A stretch of 64,000 nt of DNA from Lucinisca nassula (Eukaryota > Mollusca > Bivalvia > Lucinida > Lucinidae): assembly GCA_963580285.1 (NCBI GenBank), contig OY757010.1, forward strand, positions 213,188,138 to 213,252,137. Direction: 5' to 3'. Every line of letters starts with the position of its first letter. Positions within the stretch are counted from its first letter, which is position 1. Below the pieces are notes generated by a model. That model did not search any database, was not told where the DNA came from, and saw nothing but the letters and a program-made list of their open reading frames with translations. Made by a program: the position numbers and the translations under genes. Positions 29,501 through 44,500 of this stretch are shown here, one piece after another.

Positions 29501-32500
29501 ATTGCTAATTAGAGGTCGGGAGAACACCAGACCTTACAATAATAAAGTGTGCATGATTATCATTACGAAAACACGCCTATATAAATGCATTGTGAACTTT
29601 ATTGCCGAAAAAAACGAGGCGGTTCGTTGAGTCGGTTCTAACGAGTACCCACAATCCATATTTCTGAGCAGAACTAAGAAAAATAAGGTTTACCCCTGTA
29701 AACCCAGTTTTACTAGACGTATACGAAAGTGGGGTTCAAGGGGGGTCAAAATTATACAGGCGTGTTTTCCTTCTGTGCATATACTGTTTTGTGTTTTTGT
29801 TTGTCTTCATGTCATTTAGCCTCTATGGTGTAGTGGTTATGCTACTCGCCTCATAACCCATGGGTTGTGCGTTCGATCCCGGGCTTCTTCACGCTTTTGA
29901 AAGAATCTTTAAACCGAGGGCCTGTTTCCAAAGATCTTAGTGTTTGATTGAACGTAAAACTGAAGCACAAACTCATGACACCAACAAAGTTTATTCCAGT
30001 GCCTTTCAAAAGGATAACACACCCATGTGTTAGGCCCCGCCCATCGAGTCTTGGAGAAACAGACTGGACAGCATAATGCTTCCATGCAAAGCTTAACCGA
30101 CCGCACAAGAGGATTATTGAAAAAGATTAGAGGGTCAAAGCCTGCCACTGGGAAAGTGGTGCGAGTCGGACCGTCCCTACATCTAATTCCTTCTCATTTG
30201 TTTGGACGGCAGTGTCAATTCCACTCAATATTGGAAAAAGTCCCACAAAACTGGATGCAACGTCGCCAGAATTACACAGTGTTGACGGGGGCGTAAAACC
30301 TCCATTCAAACAAGCAAACAATTAAGTACACCCATGTGATATAGTGCAGTCTTTCATATTTCCAAAATCTGACATTACTCGATTCAAAATATGTGGTAAA
30401 TTACGTACTTTGCTACTAACATATATAGACTGTTGGTGCAGGTTAGAACCACCATAATGAAGCGGTTCTAACGAGCACCAACAATCCTTGTTTTGAGTAA
30501 AGATAAAACGATGTATACCCCAGTAAAACCCACTCTTCTGTAAATGAAGTGGGGTTTAGAAGCATGTTCATTACACGGACACGTTTACGGGAGTTTTCCA
30601 CTGTTTTCCATAGGCGACAATAGTAACCTTTTACCTGCTCCCACAAAAACTACACATACAAAACTTTTCAAACCTTACTTGTTTATAGAAAATAGGGTTG
30701 GAGGCAATGATCAGGAATCGATACAATCAACCAATCAGAGACACCAACGGGAAAGAAACACAAACATGAACAGACCTAATGGAAACATCAATAGCGGAAA
30801 GGCAAAAGGACAGTTATTTTACCACAAAATGGCCAATAGGCTATCCAAAATAATATAATATAAGCGACACAAACACCCAAAGACAAACCATAGCAGAAAT
30901 AAAACTCGACAGAAGAACCGCCTTGGAACGGTCAGCGGAAACGAATTCCACTTGGGAGTTTAAATCGATTTTACGTGGCCACAATCCTCGCCCTTAATTC
31001 CGTCGCGATTGAGAAAAATAATTTGTTCAGTCGGCATGAAGGCCTCCTAACTCATCAGTACAACATCTCCGTGAACACAAATAATCAAAGAACCACAGAG
31101 ATGAAACAACGGTGAGGACTCGACAGCAAGAAACCACTGAAATGCTGTAGCAAAAGAAAACCAACAGTTAGACTCCGATGGGCCCGACCAGAGATAGAGC
31201 ATCAGGCACCAACCAACATTACCTTGAATTAGATCTCTCAAATTCTCAACAAGCCTTTACGCTGGAACCGTCATAGAATCTTAGGCCTGACCCACCGGCG
31301 TGCAATTAAAGAGGGAAGAAAAGTTGTCAACTGTGACTGGGTTAACTACCATGCATGCAGTCTGTCGTATAACATTTATGTTGTACTCAATCTTTCTATA
31401 TCGAAGAATGATTTTACGAAATTGGGTGCTGAAGTCATTGCGGTTATATATTTTTCTGAATTTATATACTAAGTCACCATAAAATTCGGGTTCCGATAGA
31501 CCTTGTTGCAGAAGAGATTTAATTCCAATATTGAATTTTGAAATTAAATCAGAATGACGTCTATAAAATTTTGAAAAGGCTTTGCGTAAGTTATGGTACC
31601 GATAACTCTGATTAAGAAGTTTAGCCGTTAACAATGTATTACGAGTGTTGAAGTCGGTTACATGACTACACACTTTGGCAAATCGAATTAATTGCGTAGC
31701 CATCCTAGCCCAACAAGTTAATAAGAAAAAATCCACATGTTGATCTGCTCCTTTTCAAGTTAGTCAACCATGTTTGGTTACCTACTAGAATGGAGTAAAC
31801 ACAAACCAACATTTTAAAGGAGGGGTGACCATATAAAATCAGCAAACATTTCTTTGAGCTTGCAGATATATATATAAAATATGCATCATTCTAGTCCCTT
31901 ATACCTATCAATTTCTCACACTGAAATATAACATGGGATAAATATCCAATGGAAGCAAGTCTGGTATTTAGAACGCAACTAAAAGCTCGCTCCAAAAGTG
32001 ATAAAACCCGGCACCTCCCTATTTTTAGTGCAATGCTACCATACGTTATGATGTAGCATTTTCTTTTTAACCCATGTATGACAATGGAATATTTTACCTT
32101 AAAAGTTAGGAGTGGTTCAATTTCAATTATAGGGGTGTCAGTTTTGTTTTGTTTAGTAATTCAAAAATGAATGTTCTTTGAGAAAACCGTGCAGACCCAG
32201 ATCAGATGCCGCGGTTTGCGGCATCTGATATGGGTCTGCACTGTTTGCTTATGTCCCAAAAAGGCCGCTAGTCATATATGGGTAAATATTACAATAAACA
32301 GACAACCGCATTTTCTACAGTCTCACCTTGTAATCCATCCGCCTGGGAATCGTCTGTAGACGGTGTTCTCTCTCGAGTTGTAGATTTAGATAGTTTGGCA
32401 CAAAACTTCCTTGCCAGAGACGTACCTCTGGAGCCAGTTTGGAACAATTCACCCTTAATCTGGACGCTGCTTTTCTTCTTTTTATCAGTCTAAAATATTT

Positions 32501-35500
32501 CAAAACGATAATATCAAAACAGTTTTTTATTAGTTACCCCCTATATTAATTGTAACATCTTGATCTTATAAAGATATGCTATCTCAGCACACGTGAGGTT
32601 TATCAGATCAACATGACATTGCACTTCTATGAACTGTCCTGCTGGAAATATTCGCAAAAAATGTAAGAGTGTACAAGGAGATTAACTGACAAATAGAATA
32701 CCAGATTCGTGTCATTTGATTTCAAGTTTATCAGGCTCGACTTCAAGAACGCGTGTAGAATCGCTCGGCATGCCTCGCGATTCTATAAGCGTTCTCGAAG
32801 CCTTGCTTGATAAACTTGATATCAAAAGACACGAACATGGTATTCTCTACAAATAACCCTTGCAATTCTGTAGACCGGTACAAATACAGTAGAACTTCGA
32901 TGGCTCGAACACCGATGGTTCGTTTACCATGGCTGGGTCGAACTCGCTCTTGAGCCCCTAGGGAAATCCTCTTCACAAGCAATAGTGGGTGATAATTAAG
33001 AAGTTTTTAATCTTTTATCCTGCAAATGTATGCTGTGTGTACTCATTAGAATCGCCTCGGTGAGGCGATTCTAATGAGTACACACAGCATACATTTTCAT
33101 TACAGAACATCGAAAAGATGTTCAAAAGTATCTGTATCTCGTTATGCCTCCTGGCAGTCACCTCGGTGGCTCGAACTACCCCTGTCTCGAACAGATTTTC
33201 GAGGTCCCAAAGGTGTTCGAGCCATTGAAGTTCGACTGTACATTGTAGATCCAGATGTGATGGCTCATAATGAGTAAGCTCACCTGGATCTACACTGCTT
33301 ACCACCCTGTAAATGATTAGGACTAAATCCCCTATTTATATGACTGGATGTATCAAAATTAAAAATAGAAGAGTTCATTTTATAAACCCAGGGATGAAAT
33401 GGCTACATAGCTTTAAGGGGAATGGATACACTACACTTATTTTTAAATACAATTTGCCAAAATGGAAGCCACTTTCGTGCCCCACTCCCCTTCTCCCACC
33501 CCACATTTGATTACCGATAAACCAGGCCCTCTAAAATGGGTCTAGAACAAATACATGCATTCATCACGAAAACATGCTTACATGTTTCTGACCCCTTGAA
33601 GCCCACTTTTATGTAACAAAACTGATGCCTGATGCTCTGTCTCTGGTCGGGCTCATCGGAGTCTAACTGTTGGTTTTCTTTTGCTCCAGCATTTCAGTGG
33701 TTTCTTGCTGTCGAGTCCTCACCGTTGTCTCACCTCTGTGGTTCTTTGATTTCTGTGTTCACGGAGATGTTGCACTGATGAGTTAGGAGGCCTTCATGCG
33801 GACTGAACAAATTATTTGTCTAAATCGCGACGGAAGTAAGGGCGAGGATTGTGGCCACGTAAAATCGATTTAAGCCCCCCAGTGGAAATCTTCCACTGAC
33901 CGTTCCAAGGCGGCTCTTCTGTGGCGATTTATTTATGTTGTTGTTTGTTACTTACTGTGTGTATCACTTGTGTCTTTTAATTTTGGATGGCCATATGGCC
34001 ATTTTGTGGGAAAGTAACTGTCCATATGGACTTCCTTTGTTTAGGTTTCCATTATGGTCTGGTCGCTTATAGATTGTGAATACTCGTTAGAACCACCTTT
34101 TCGACCAGAAATAAGATTGTCCTATATCGCTTACCTGAGCGTATAGATTCAAAGTTTCAGGACGTTCCAATCGTCACTGAAGGACTTATGTTGATGACAA
34201 GATCTAAGGCAGCCATTTTCAGCAAACATGTGTACTTAACTCTGTGAGAGATTTCGAACTCATCCTTAATAGTTTCAGGAAGAACCAGTCAAAATTAAAG
34301 AACATATTATCATGATAACAAGGTCCAAAATTAGCATTTTCTGCAATAAAGCGGGCATACCTCTATGGGTAATATGCCGATATTGTTAGTTTTTAATTTA
34401 TCAATAACTTACTTAATTGTGAATATCAGGAAGATCCGTTCAAAACTTAAGGACTTATAGCCATGACAAAGTCAAAATTGGGCATTTTCAGCAACCAAAG
34501 GGACATAACCCTACGACAGACTGGCCAACCTTGCAAAATTTCGAAATCATCCAAGCTGTTATCCACAAGCTACTTATGGGTTAATTTCAGAAAGATCTGG
34601 TTACAACTGAAGGACTTATGGAGATGACATTGTCATAAATGAGCATTTTCAGCAATGAATGGTGCATATCTTTACGCATAACAGGGCGATATCGTCAGTG
34701 TTTTTTTAAACTCATTTTATCCCTGACCCACTTATATGTAAGTTTCAAGAAGATCTGATAAAACAACAGGGGCTATGGTAATTACAAGGTCAAAAGTAGG
34801 TATTTTCTGCAATCAGGGGGGACATGACTCACCCTATGATTTATAGGCCGACCTTACCTATTTTCGAACTCATCCGAGCGTTTTTAGCCTTACTTACTTA
34901 CATGTAAGTTTCAAGAAGATCCAATAAAAACTGAAGGGGCTGCGGGGATGGCAAGGTCAAAAATACACATTTTTCTGCAATCAAGGGGCGTAACTCTGTA
35001 ATTTGCCAGTTTTCAAATTCATCCCAGCTTTTAACCCTGACTTATGTAAGTTACAAAAAGATCCAATCAAAACTGAAGGAACTTCGGTAATTACATGGTC
35101 AAATAGGCATTTTCAGCAATCCGGGGGACGTAACTTTATGGTAGATATGCCGACCTTGACAGTTTTCGAACTCACTCGAGCTTTTATCCCTGACTTACTT
35201 ACATGTAAGTTTCAGGAAGTTCTGATAAAACTGAAGAGGCTGTGATGACGACGAAGTCATAAATAGGCGTTTTCTGTAATCAAAGGAGATAACTACAGCC
35301 CGACCTTACCAATTTTCAAATACATCTGAGATTTTATCCCCGGCTTACTTTAAGTTTTAAGAAGATCCAATACAAACTAAAGGGGCTACGGTGATGACAA
35401 GGTCAAAAATTGACATTTTCTGTAATCAAGGGGACCTAACTCTATGAAAGATAGGCAGACCTCGGCATTTTTCGAAATTATCCAAACTTCTATCTCTGAC

Positions 35501-38500
35501 TTTCTTACGTGTAAGTTTAAGAAGAGCCGAAAGAATCTGAAGGGACAACCATGACCACAAGCTCCAAATAGGCATTTTCAGCAAACAAGGGGACGTAACT
35601 CTACGACAGATAAACCGTCCTTACCAGTTTTCTAACTCATCCGAGCTTGTATCCCTGACTTACGTCTGTGTAAGTTTTCAGGTCCGATAAAAAAACTCAG
35701 GGGATATGGTGATGACAGGGTCAAAAATAGGCATTTTCAGCAAACAGGGGGACGTTACTAAACGAAAGATAGGCTGACATTGTCAGTGTTCGAACACATC
35801 CGAGCTTTTATCACCAAATAGCTTATATGTAAGTTTCCGAAAGATCATGTCTAAACTGAAGGCGCTAAGGTGGTGACAAGCATTTTCCCAATATAAGTAT
35901 ATGGGACTTTTTGGTTGCCATATCAACCAAAGTTTTTATTCGATTTCGATAAGGCTTATGCCATGAATGCCCCACCTGAGGCACGCTACAGATGAACAAG
36001 AGAGCCATGATGGCCCTTGGTCGCTCACCTGATCCATAGGGTAACAAGTGGGTCCCGGGTAGAGCCATTATTGACCCCATGGCTACAATTTGCATAATCT
36101 TGGTAGTGGTCTAAAAGGTAAAGGTTTTCCTTATATAAGTCTATGTAAAACCTGCGGGTCCCGGGGCGCGGCCATTTTTGGCCCCAGGGCTATAATTTGA
36201 ACAATCTGGGTCCGGGGCGCGGCCATTTTTGGCCCAAGGGCTATAATTTGAAAAATCTTGGCAGAAATCCACAAAACAAAAATTCATACCAAATATCAAA
36301 GACCTTGGCCTTCTGATTTCAGACAAGAAGATTTTCAAAGGTTTTCCCAATATGAGTCTATGTAAAACAAGTGGCCTCGGGGGTGGGCCGAGTTTTGGCC
36401 CCAGGGCTTTAATTTGAACAATGTTCTAAGGTATTTCCTATATAAGTCTATGTGAAACCAAAGGGCCCCGGGGCGGGGGGCATTTTTGGCCCCAGGGATA
36501 TAATTTGAACAATCTTTATAGGGCCCCACTTGATGAAGCTTCATTCCAAATATCAAACAACTGGGCCTTCTGGTTTCAGACAAGAAGATTTTTAAAGGTT
36601 TTCCCTATATAAGTATTTAAAACTTGTGGGCATTTTTGGCCCCTGGGCTATAATTTGAATAATCTTGGTAGAGGTCCACTAGATGAAGCTTCATACCAAA
36701 TATCGAAGGCCTGTGCCTTGCGGTTTCAGAGAAGAAGATTTTTAAAGTTTTCATTTAAAAAATCTATTTCAGCTCCTGTGACCTAGATGTGCAACAGATT
36801 GGAACCATTTGAACAACTTCGAAAGGGGACCACCTAAGGATCATTTTTGTGAAGTCAGGTCAAAATCCGATAAGTGGTTTAGGAGGAGATATTTGAAGAA
36901 AAAGTTTACGCACGCACACACGCACGCACGACGGACGACGGACAAAACGTGATCCCAAAAGCTCTTCTCGTCACAACGTGACAAGTGAGCTGAAATGACT
37001 GAGATCAGCCTACATGCTGTATAGATATAACTGGTCAAATGTGCTGACGAACGAACAGTCGATGGACGGACGGACGGAAGGACGACTCACTATACTATAA
37101 GCTGCCCTGGAGCCTTAGTCCCAGGTGAGGTAAGTCACATTTTTTCTTTTTAAATTTGTAACTTGTGGTTGTAAAATTTACAACGTATTTGTATAGGCGT
37201 GTTTTCGTAATGGAATTTTATTTTTGGCTAGATCAACACAGATAAGGTAGACAAATAAGATTCCTACATGGGTGTGAGAGTCACAGTCCGGCATCACGAG
37301 GCTTGGTGGGTGATGCAGGACGGATATCCCGAAGGGCGGATTTTCTATCCACACCTCAAACCATGTAAGATTCGTTTTCTTGCATATCTTTCATTTCTGA
37401 ATTTCAATGCAGTCATTTCAGTTGCAGTCGTCCGCCATATTGCAAGGTCAATGGTTTGATGTTTAGTGACGTCACGTAACGTGCTATGACGTCAACCTTA
37501 ACGACGTTGCATATTAGGTCTTATTCAACCAGTGCATGTCGGCCTCGGTAGCTCAGTCGGATGCGCGTCTGACTGGTGATCAGGAAGACGCGGGTTCGAT
37601 ACCTGCCGGGGTTGGCAACTTTCTTTCCTGGCGATTGATTCTCTCCCTTCCGCTGTTTCAAGAAGGCTAATTGTCAGTTTCTGGCGAAAGAATGTGCACT
37701 GGACTGGTTAACCGCTTATGTATAAGCCTGCCCAGGAAGTGTGGATAGGTAAACTGACCGGCTCAGGAATGACTTTATATAGTGTTGACTGGGCCGTTCA
37801 CTTCCAATACAAACAAACAAACAAACAATCAATCAACCAGTGCACATCAAAAACGCGAGAATATTCGATTTGTACCCTGTCCCTGGGAAAGAACACCAAG
37901 ATAAGAACAGAATTTCTTTAGCAAGCCAAAACAACGGCTTTTCTTATCTGGTGTGCAAGAACAAGTATTTTAACCCTTATCTTGCTGTTCACGACAACCC
38001 CTATCTTTGGAAACAGTGTAGATCCAGATCAGATGGCTTCTGAAGAAGCCATCTGATCAGGATCTACACTGTTTGGCATTCAGTTTATGAATTTGTAACA
38101 ATAAATTGCATCAAGTAATCTGATTGGTTCAAAGTCAGAAATGGGTGTGGTTAATCTGAATATTCAGCAAGATAAGGGTTAAAAGACTTTTTTCAGTTGT
38201 AGATTTAGCTACTCTTTTTCACCACCATCAGTTGGCATTTTTAGCGAGACAAAACACCATCAAAAGGAGTATGTGAAACAAACACCATAGAAAATATGAG
38301 CCCCGCCAAGCAAATTTGGGTCTTCGAGCATTCCGTCATGACAAACTTTAACTGCGCATGCCCAGCCATTCAGAGGGGCCAGGGATATGGCTTTCTGTCT
38401 GAAGGTTCCACTTGATTCACTGCCTGTATGAGCGAGCAGCGAAGGTTCTGGCGAGACTGCGCGGATGCGCAGGCTCGCCTGAACCTTCGCTGCTCGCATA

Positions 38501-41500
38501 GGCGATAAGTACCAAAATCGCTTGACGGGGCCCATATAAGTGAAGGTAATTATCAGGAATCAATATAACCACCAGAGAAGCCAAAGGGAAAGAAACACGA
38601 ACATGAAATATCAAAACCCCAAGCGAAAAGCCAAAAGGACAGTTTCTTTCCCACAAAAAGGCCAAACGGCTATCCAAACTTTAAAACAAATATTAGCAAA
38701 AGACACATGCAAAGACGTGTACTTCGTTGTCCGTATTTCTGCACCAGGAAAGTGATACAGGCTAAAACTGCCTCAGTGTAAAACAAAATTCTGATGCGTG
38801 CTTTGACTTGGTATTTGTGTTATACACAGAAAATAAAGGAAGAATTACAAAGGCATGACTAGTGAATTTAGAGTTCTACGCCCATGTTTTAATGATGAAG
38901 GAAAATTTCAAAAGGCAGTATGACCAGTCATTGTAGGAATTTTAGATCAATAAACTGCAAGCAATGGTTGGTCAATCGTCTATTAAGCTAGGACATAGTC
39001 TTCAACGGAAACTTAGACTAATTCGTTTTGCCCTTTCATGCCCATTTTTTTTTTCTTTTTTGGTTTTGGTTTTACGGCCCTATCAAGATTATTTCACTCA
39101 TATCGAGCCGAACGTTAATCAGAGATGGGCGAAAACCGGAGTACCCGGCGAAAAACCACCTGACATTCCGTTGCAGAACTTGGCGTCTCTCATATGACCC
39201 GAGGGAGGCTCGAACCACAGCGGTGAGAGACCTAATGATCAAAAGTCAACACTCTTAACCACTAGGCCACGGAGGCCCGTACCTTTGACACCAATTTTTT
39301 AAGCAAATAGTGTAGATCGTAATTAGACCTTGGTTTACACTTTTCGGCTCACACAATATATGAGTCCAGTACAGGTTTTTGCCACAGTTTTGAAACAAAT
39401 ACGATTTACGTCGTCAGAAATAGCCACGTGAATATCACATCACGATAACAAGTCCGAGAAACGTAGGGTTTACGACGGGTATCCATTATCTGCCTAATCT
39501 TGCTCTGAGTACTCGTCAGAACTGCCTTATTGAGGCAGTTCTAACAAGCACCCAAAATCTATGATGGTACTCGTAAGAACAGGTCTAACGAGCACCCACA
39601 ATCTATGATCAAAGCAGGAATAAGAAAGATGTTACCATTTTTAACTAAATATTTGTCATTTTTGACACCATGCTGGATGCCATTATTTCACATGGACCAG
39701 TTTTCTTGATGAGCTGATGAGATCATTAACAGTAGAATCTGACAAATAACCTACTTAAAATCTATGAGACTGAAGATGTATTACATGTCGTATGTCATTT
39801 ATATAATTATCCTTTGGGACCAGTTTAACGGTAACAGAAGGAAATTGAGAGAATATATACTCTAAAGTAACGTACAGGGAAGTCCTGATCTAATTGCACC
39901 ATGTCTCGGTCGACTAGCACAAATCGCCCATTGGTTTTCCATTCACTCTGTGACTGATATACATTTTCATCCGATGCCAGTATCCTGTAAGTAAATAAAA
40001 GAAGAAATTGACATTGTAAGCATGTGCTTTACATGTATGCATAGGGATAGAAATAAGAAACAAAAATGAAACAATAACTGAATTCCCAATAAACATTTAA
40101 GAGATTAGTAAATAGTTTGAACTAGTAACAATTATAGCAACCAGCCTTCTTATTCATTATTGTTCAGCTAAACGATAATTACGCCTACTTTTGGAAACAC
40201 TGTAGATCAAGATTGAGCCATTTGATCAGGATGTACACAATATTTCATTCAGCTTGTGACTAAAAGAACACATTATGTCAAGTAATTTGATTAGTTGATT
40301 TTTAAAAGTAGAGGTAGCAAACATTTTGTATTATTCAGCAGGACAAGGGTTATATATTTGTAGACATGTAATGCCTTCCTCACAGAAACACGCCTAAATA
40401 CTTTTGACCCGCTTAAACCCAACTTTTATATAGTAAAACCGGGGTTTACAGGGGTAAACCTTATTTTTCTTATTTCTGCTCTAAACTATAGATTGTGGGT
40501 ACTTGTTAGAAACGCATCGATTAGGCAGTTCTAACGTGTACCCACAATCTATATTTTGAGTAGAAATAAGAAAAATTCTTACAATTTTTCATCTCAAAAT
40601 TTTCCTTTTTTCCGGCGATAAAATTTACAATGTATTTGTATAGGCAAGTTTTGGTAATGGATGGACCAGGTTAATGAAAATGAACATGTATGTCAAGTGA
40701 AGACTTCTATTAGTATGCGAACCCAAGCTGGTCAGAAAGCAACCTCGTCTGACACACACGGGGTTGAAACTGACTGCACATGAGTACTGGTTAACAACTT
40801 AGATGGACTAAGCCTGCCCTGGCAAAGTGGTGCGAGTCAGACCGTCCAGTGCATTAAAGCCCTATTGGTTTCATTGGGCAGCGAGGCTTCAGGTGTATTT
40901 TCATGTAAATGTGGGGTAAAAGTCCCACAAAATTGGAAGTGAGTCTCCAAAATGACCTAAACATTAATGATGGGGACGATAAACCACAATCAAACACTCC
41001 CACACCCCCACCACAAACACAGTTTAGCGATATATAAAAAAACACCTTCTAAATAGTTTCTCGCTATCTCTCTTTTTGCCAGCACTAGAATAGGTTTCCC
41101 CAGAAAGGTCCAGTTCTTCAAGCAGTAGAAAATTTCTAGGATCCACTTCTTCTGACCTGTGTGCTTTCATCATCGCCTGAAACGAAACTATCTGCTCTTA
41201 ACTTGAAAGCATATTGACAACAGTACGCAGTAAACACTGCTGGGTCCAAAGAGAAGCGAAGGCAATGATCAGAGACGCCAAAGGGTAGAAACACGAAAAT
41301 GAAAAAACTAAACCCAAATGACATAATGAAAACACGCCTATATAATTTTGACCCCCTTAAACCCCACTTTTATATAGAAAAACTGGGGTTTCCGGGGGTA
41401 TACCTTATTTTTCTTATTTCTGCTCTAAAATATAGATTGTGGGCACTCGTTAGAACCGCCTGGATGAGGCGGTTCTAACGGGTGCCCACAATCTATATTT

Positions 41501-44500
41501 TGAGCAGAAATAAGAAAAATATCAAAATTTTTCATCTTGAAATTTTCATATTTTCGGCGATAAAGGTGGCAATGTACTTGTATAGGCGTGTTTGCGTAAT
41601 GAAACCATCACAAGTGGAAAGTTAAACAAAATGGCCTTACGGCTATCCGAAACAAAAAGATACAACAATACATACATGCAAAGACGGACTGTACCATTAC
41701 GAAAACACGCCTATATAAATACATTGTCACCTTTATCGCCGAAAAAATTACAATTTTATGATGACAAATCGCTTTTTATCAGTTACCCCATATATGTATT
41801 ACATTGTAACGCACTGACCTGATAAAGATATGCTATCTCAGGACAAGAGAGCTTTATCACGTCAACGTGACATTGCACTTTAATGAATGAACCGGTCTAC
41901 AGGAAAAATGGCAAAAAATCTTTTTATAACTGGGAAAAATGGAAAAAATACCTGAAAAAAATATCATAGGAAAATATGGTCAGCTGATACTGAATATATC
42001 GACTGCTAGAATGCTCGGATGCACTGAGGATCATCAATAACTGATTGTAAATTGTTAATTTAAGGGTGTAGAAGGGGATAAACTGATAAATAGAATAACA
42101 GATTCGTGTCATTTGATATCAAATTTATCAGGCTCGGCTTCGAGAACGCATGTGGATCTCTCGGCAAGCCTCGCGATTGTACAAGCGTTCTCGAAGCCTT
42201 GACTGATAAACTTGATATCAAAAGACACCAACCTGGTATTTTCTATATATTTCTCAAGTACTGGTTCATATATTAAACCAACCATTGCCAAATTATAATC
42301 ATTTGTAACAAACCACTGACAAATAAAATCATTATCGCTTATAAGTAAAAGAAACACGAGTTTAAAAGAATCATTTTTGATCATATAAAACGGAAATCCG
42401 TGCAGTAAGAATTATTTGAGACAAGTGACGGACATCCGATAATTTCAGTATTCATACTTGTGTTATAATGTCCTGAGCTGTGCTGGTCGTTGGTGCCTTG
42501 AATATTGTATACGGCTGGTCTGGCGATACATTGTAGACACACACAAGGAACATGTGTTCATCCCTGTCCCAGTCTCCCGATGAAGCGCTGCCGTCAGTCT
42601 GCCGCTGAAATGTCAAAACACTAAAACTTAAGTTGCAATCTTCCTGGTAGCACATGCTATCTGTGCATATATGCAGCCATATAAACGCCTTAACTTTTAC
42701 AAAGTCGCTTCGCCATGATTCTAACATGACTCTTTAGAAGCCTTCGTGGTGTAGTGGTGACGCTACTCGCCTTGTACACCAGGGATCACAGGATCGATCC
42801 CGGGCTTCTCCAGACCTTCGGATGAGTCTTTAAACCGAGGTCCCGTCTCCGTATGACCTTAGCTGTTGATGGGACGTAAAACTCTCAAAAACTCACTCAC
42901 ATGACTCTTTTTGCGACCCTGACCAGACTGCACAAACCCAAAGACTGATCTGAGGTTTCATTGGTCGCTCATACCAACACATACGTCTTTGTCCATCGGA
43001 GTCTAAATGTTAGTTTTCTTTTGCTTCAGCATTTCAGTGGTTTCTTGCTGTCGAGTCCTCACCGTTGTTTCATCTCTGTGTATTTTTTTTATTATTTGTG
43101 TTCACGTAGATGTTGCACTGATGAGTTAGGACTTCATGCGGACTGAGCAAATTATTTGTCTAAATCGCGACGGGGTGAGGGCGAGGACTGTGGCCACGTA
43201 AAATCGATTTAAGCCCCCCCCCCCCCCCCCCAGTGGAATTCGTTTCCGCTGACCGTTCCAAGGCGGTTCTTCTGTCGAGGCTTATTTTTGTTATGGTTTG
43301 TCTTTGGGTGTTTGTGTTGTTTATATTATTTTATTTTGGGTAGCTTATTTGCCATTTTGTGGGAAAGTAACTGTCCTTTTGGCTTTCTGATATTGATGTT
43401 TCCATTAGGTCTGTTGTTTCATGTTTGTGCTTCTTTCCCTTTGGTGTCTCTGATGGGAGCTGTGGGTTGATTGTATCGATTCCTGATCACTGCCTTCACT
43501 TCTATTTTGCTCTCTTCTCATTTGTGGCATGTTATATGGCAAGCTGGTTTAGTATTTATTCTATAAACCATATATCTAATTTAATATATCAGTATTCATA
43601 TATAAGATATAAATAAGATGCCTCATATATTCTAAGAGATATCTTATATAATTAAGATATATTATATGGCAAATACGATATTTATAATATATATTTGATA
43701 GCTTATATGTCATTTAAGATATCTTAATAGACATAACAGATATCTAATCATACATTAAAGATATCTTAATTGACCTATAAGATTAAATGTATTTATAAAT
43801 ATAAAAAATCTGAATAAAAAAAAAAGATATCTGATTTGTTCAAATCGGATATATTTTACGAAGACAGATATCTTCCTCAATATACCAGATATCTTATATG
43901 TTATATAAGATATCTGGACGAGAAAAAAAAACTTGTACTCTGATAGCTTATTTGGTGTGTCATTTACTCAATTAAGCTATCTCACTTAGTTAGAAAATTA
44001 GATATCTTGTTTAGCATATCTGATAGATATACTCGGTCAAAAAAGTACATATACCAACTTCCGGGTAAATTCCAGTAGCTGTCCGGTAGCCATTCATCTA
44101 ACAATGGCTGTAAACATGTGAGTGAGTGAGTGATTTTAGTTTTACGTTCCACCAACAGCTAAGGTCATACGGAGACGGGACCTCGGTTTAAAGACTCATC
44201 CGAAAGTCTGGAGAAGCCCGGGATCGATCCTGCGATCCCTAGTTTAGAAGGGGAGTAGCTTAACCACTGCGCCACAGGGGCTTCTCTGTAAACATGTGAA
44301 TCGGACGTTTAGCTACACAACGCATCAATTTACATTTGCCCAAACTATTCTGCTCAAGTGTAATCTTGCAATATGTGCTTAGAAATGTTTTGCAAGAAAT
44401 TTCGCATTGCGATTGCGCAGATGATCATTTTGTATCTGAGATGAAAGATCATGTCCATTGAACATCGAAACTCACTTTACCTTTACAATATCTCATGATC

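Noticed and set aside
32278..32493. Plus-strand 71-codon ORF
   Set aside because: The minus strand carries a phase-compatible PLCE1-like exon here, and the plus frame has no splice or domain support.
37537..37620. Functional tRNA gene
   Set aside because: The tRNA-like head continues into a SINE body with a tail and target duplication.
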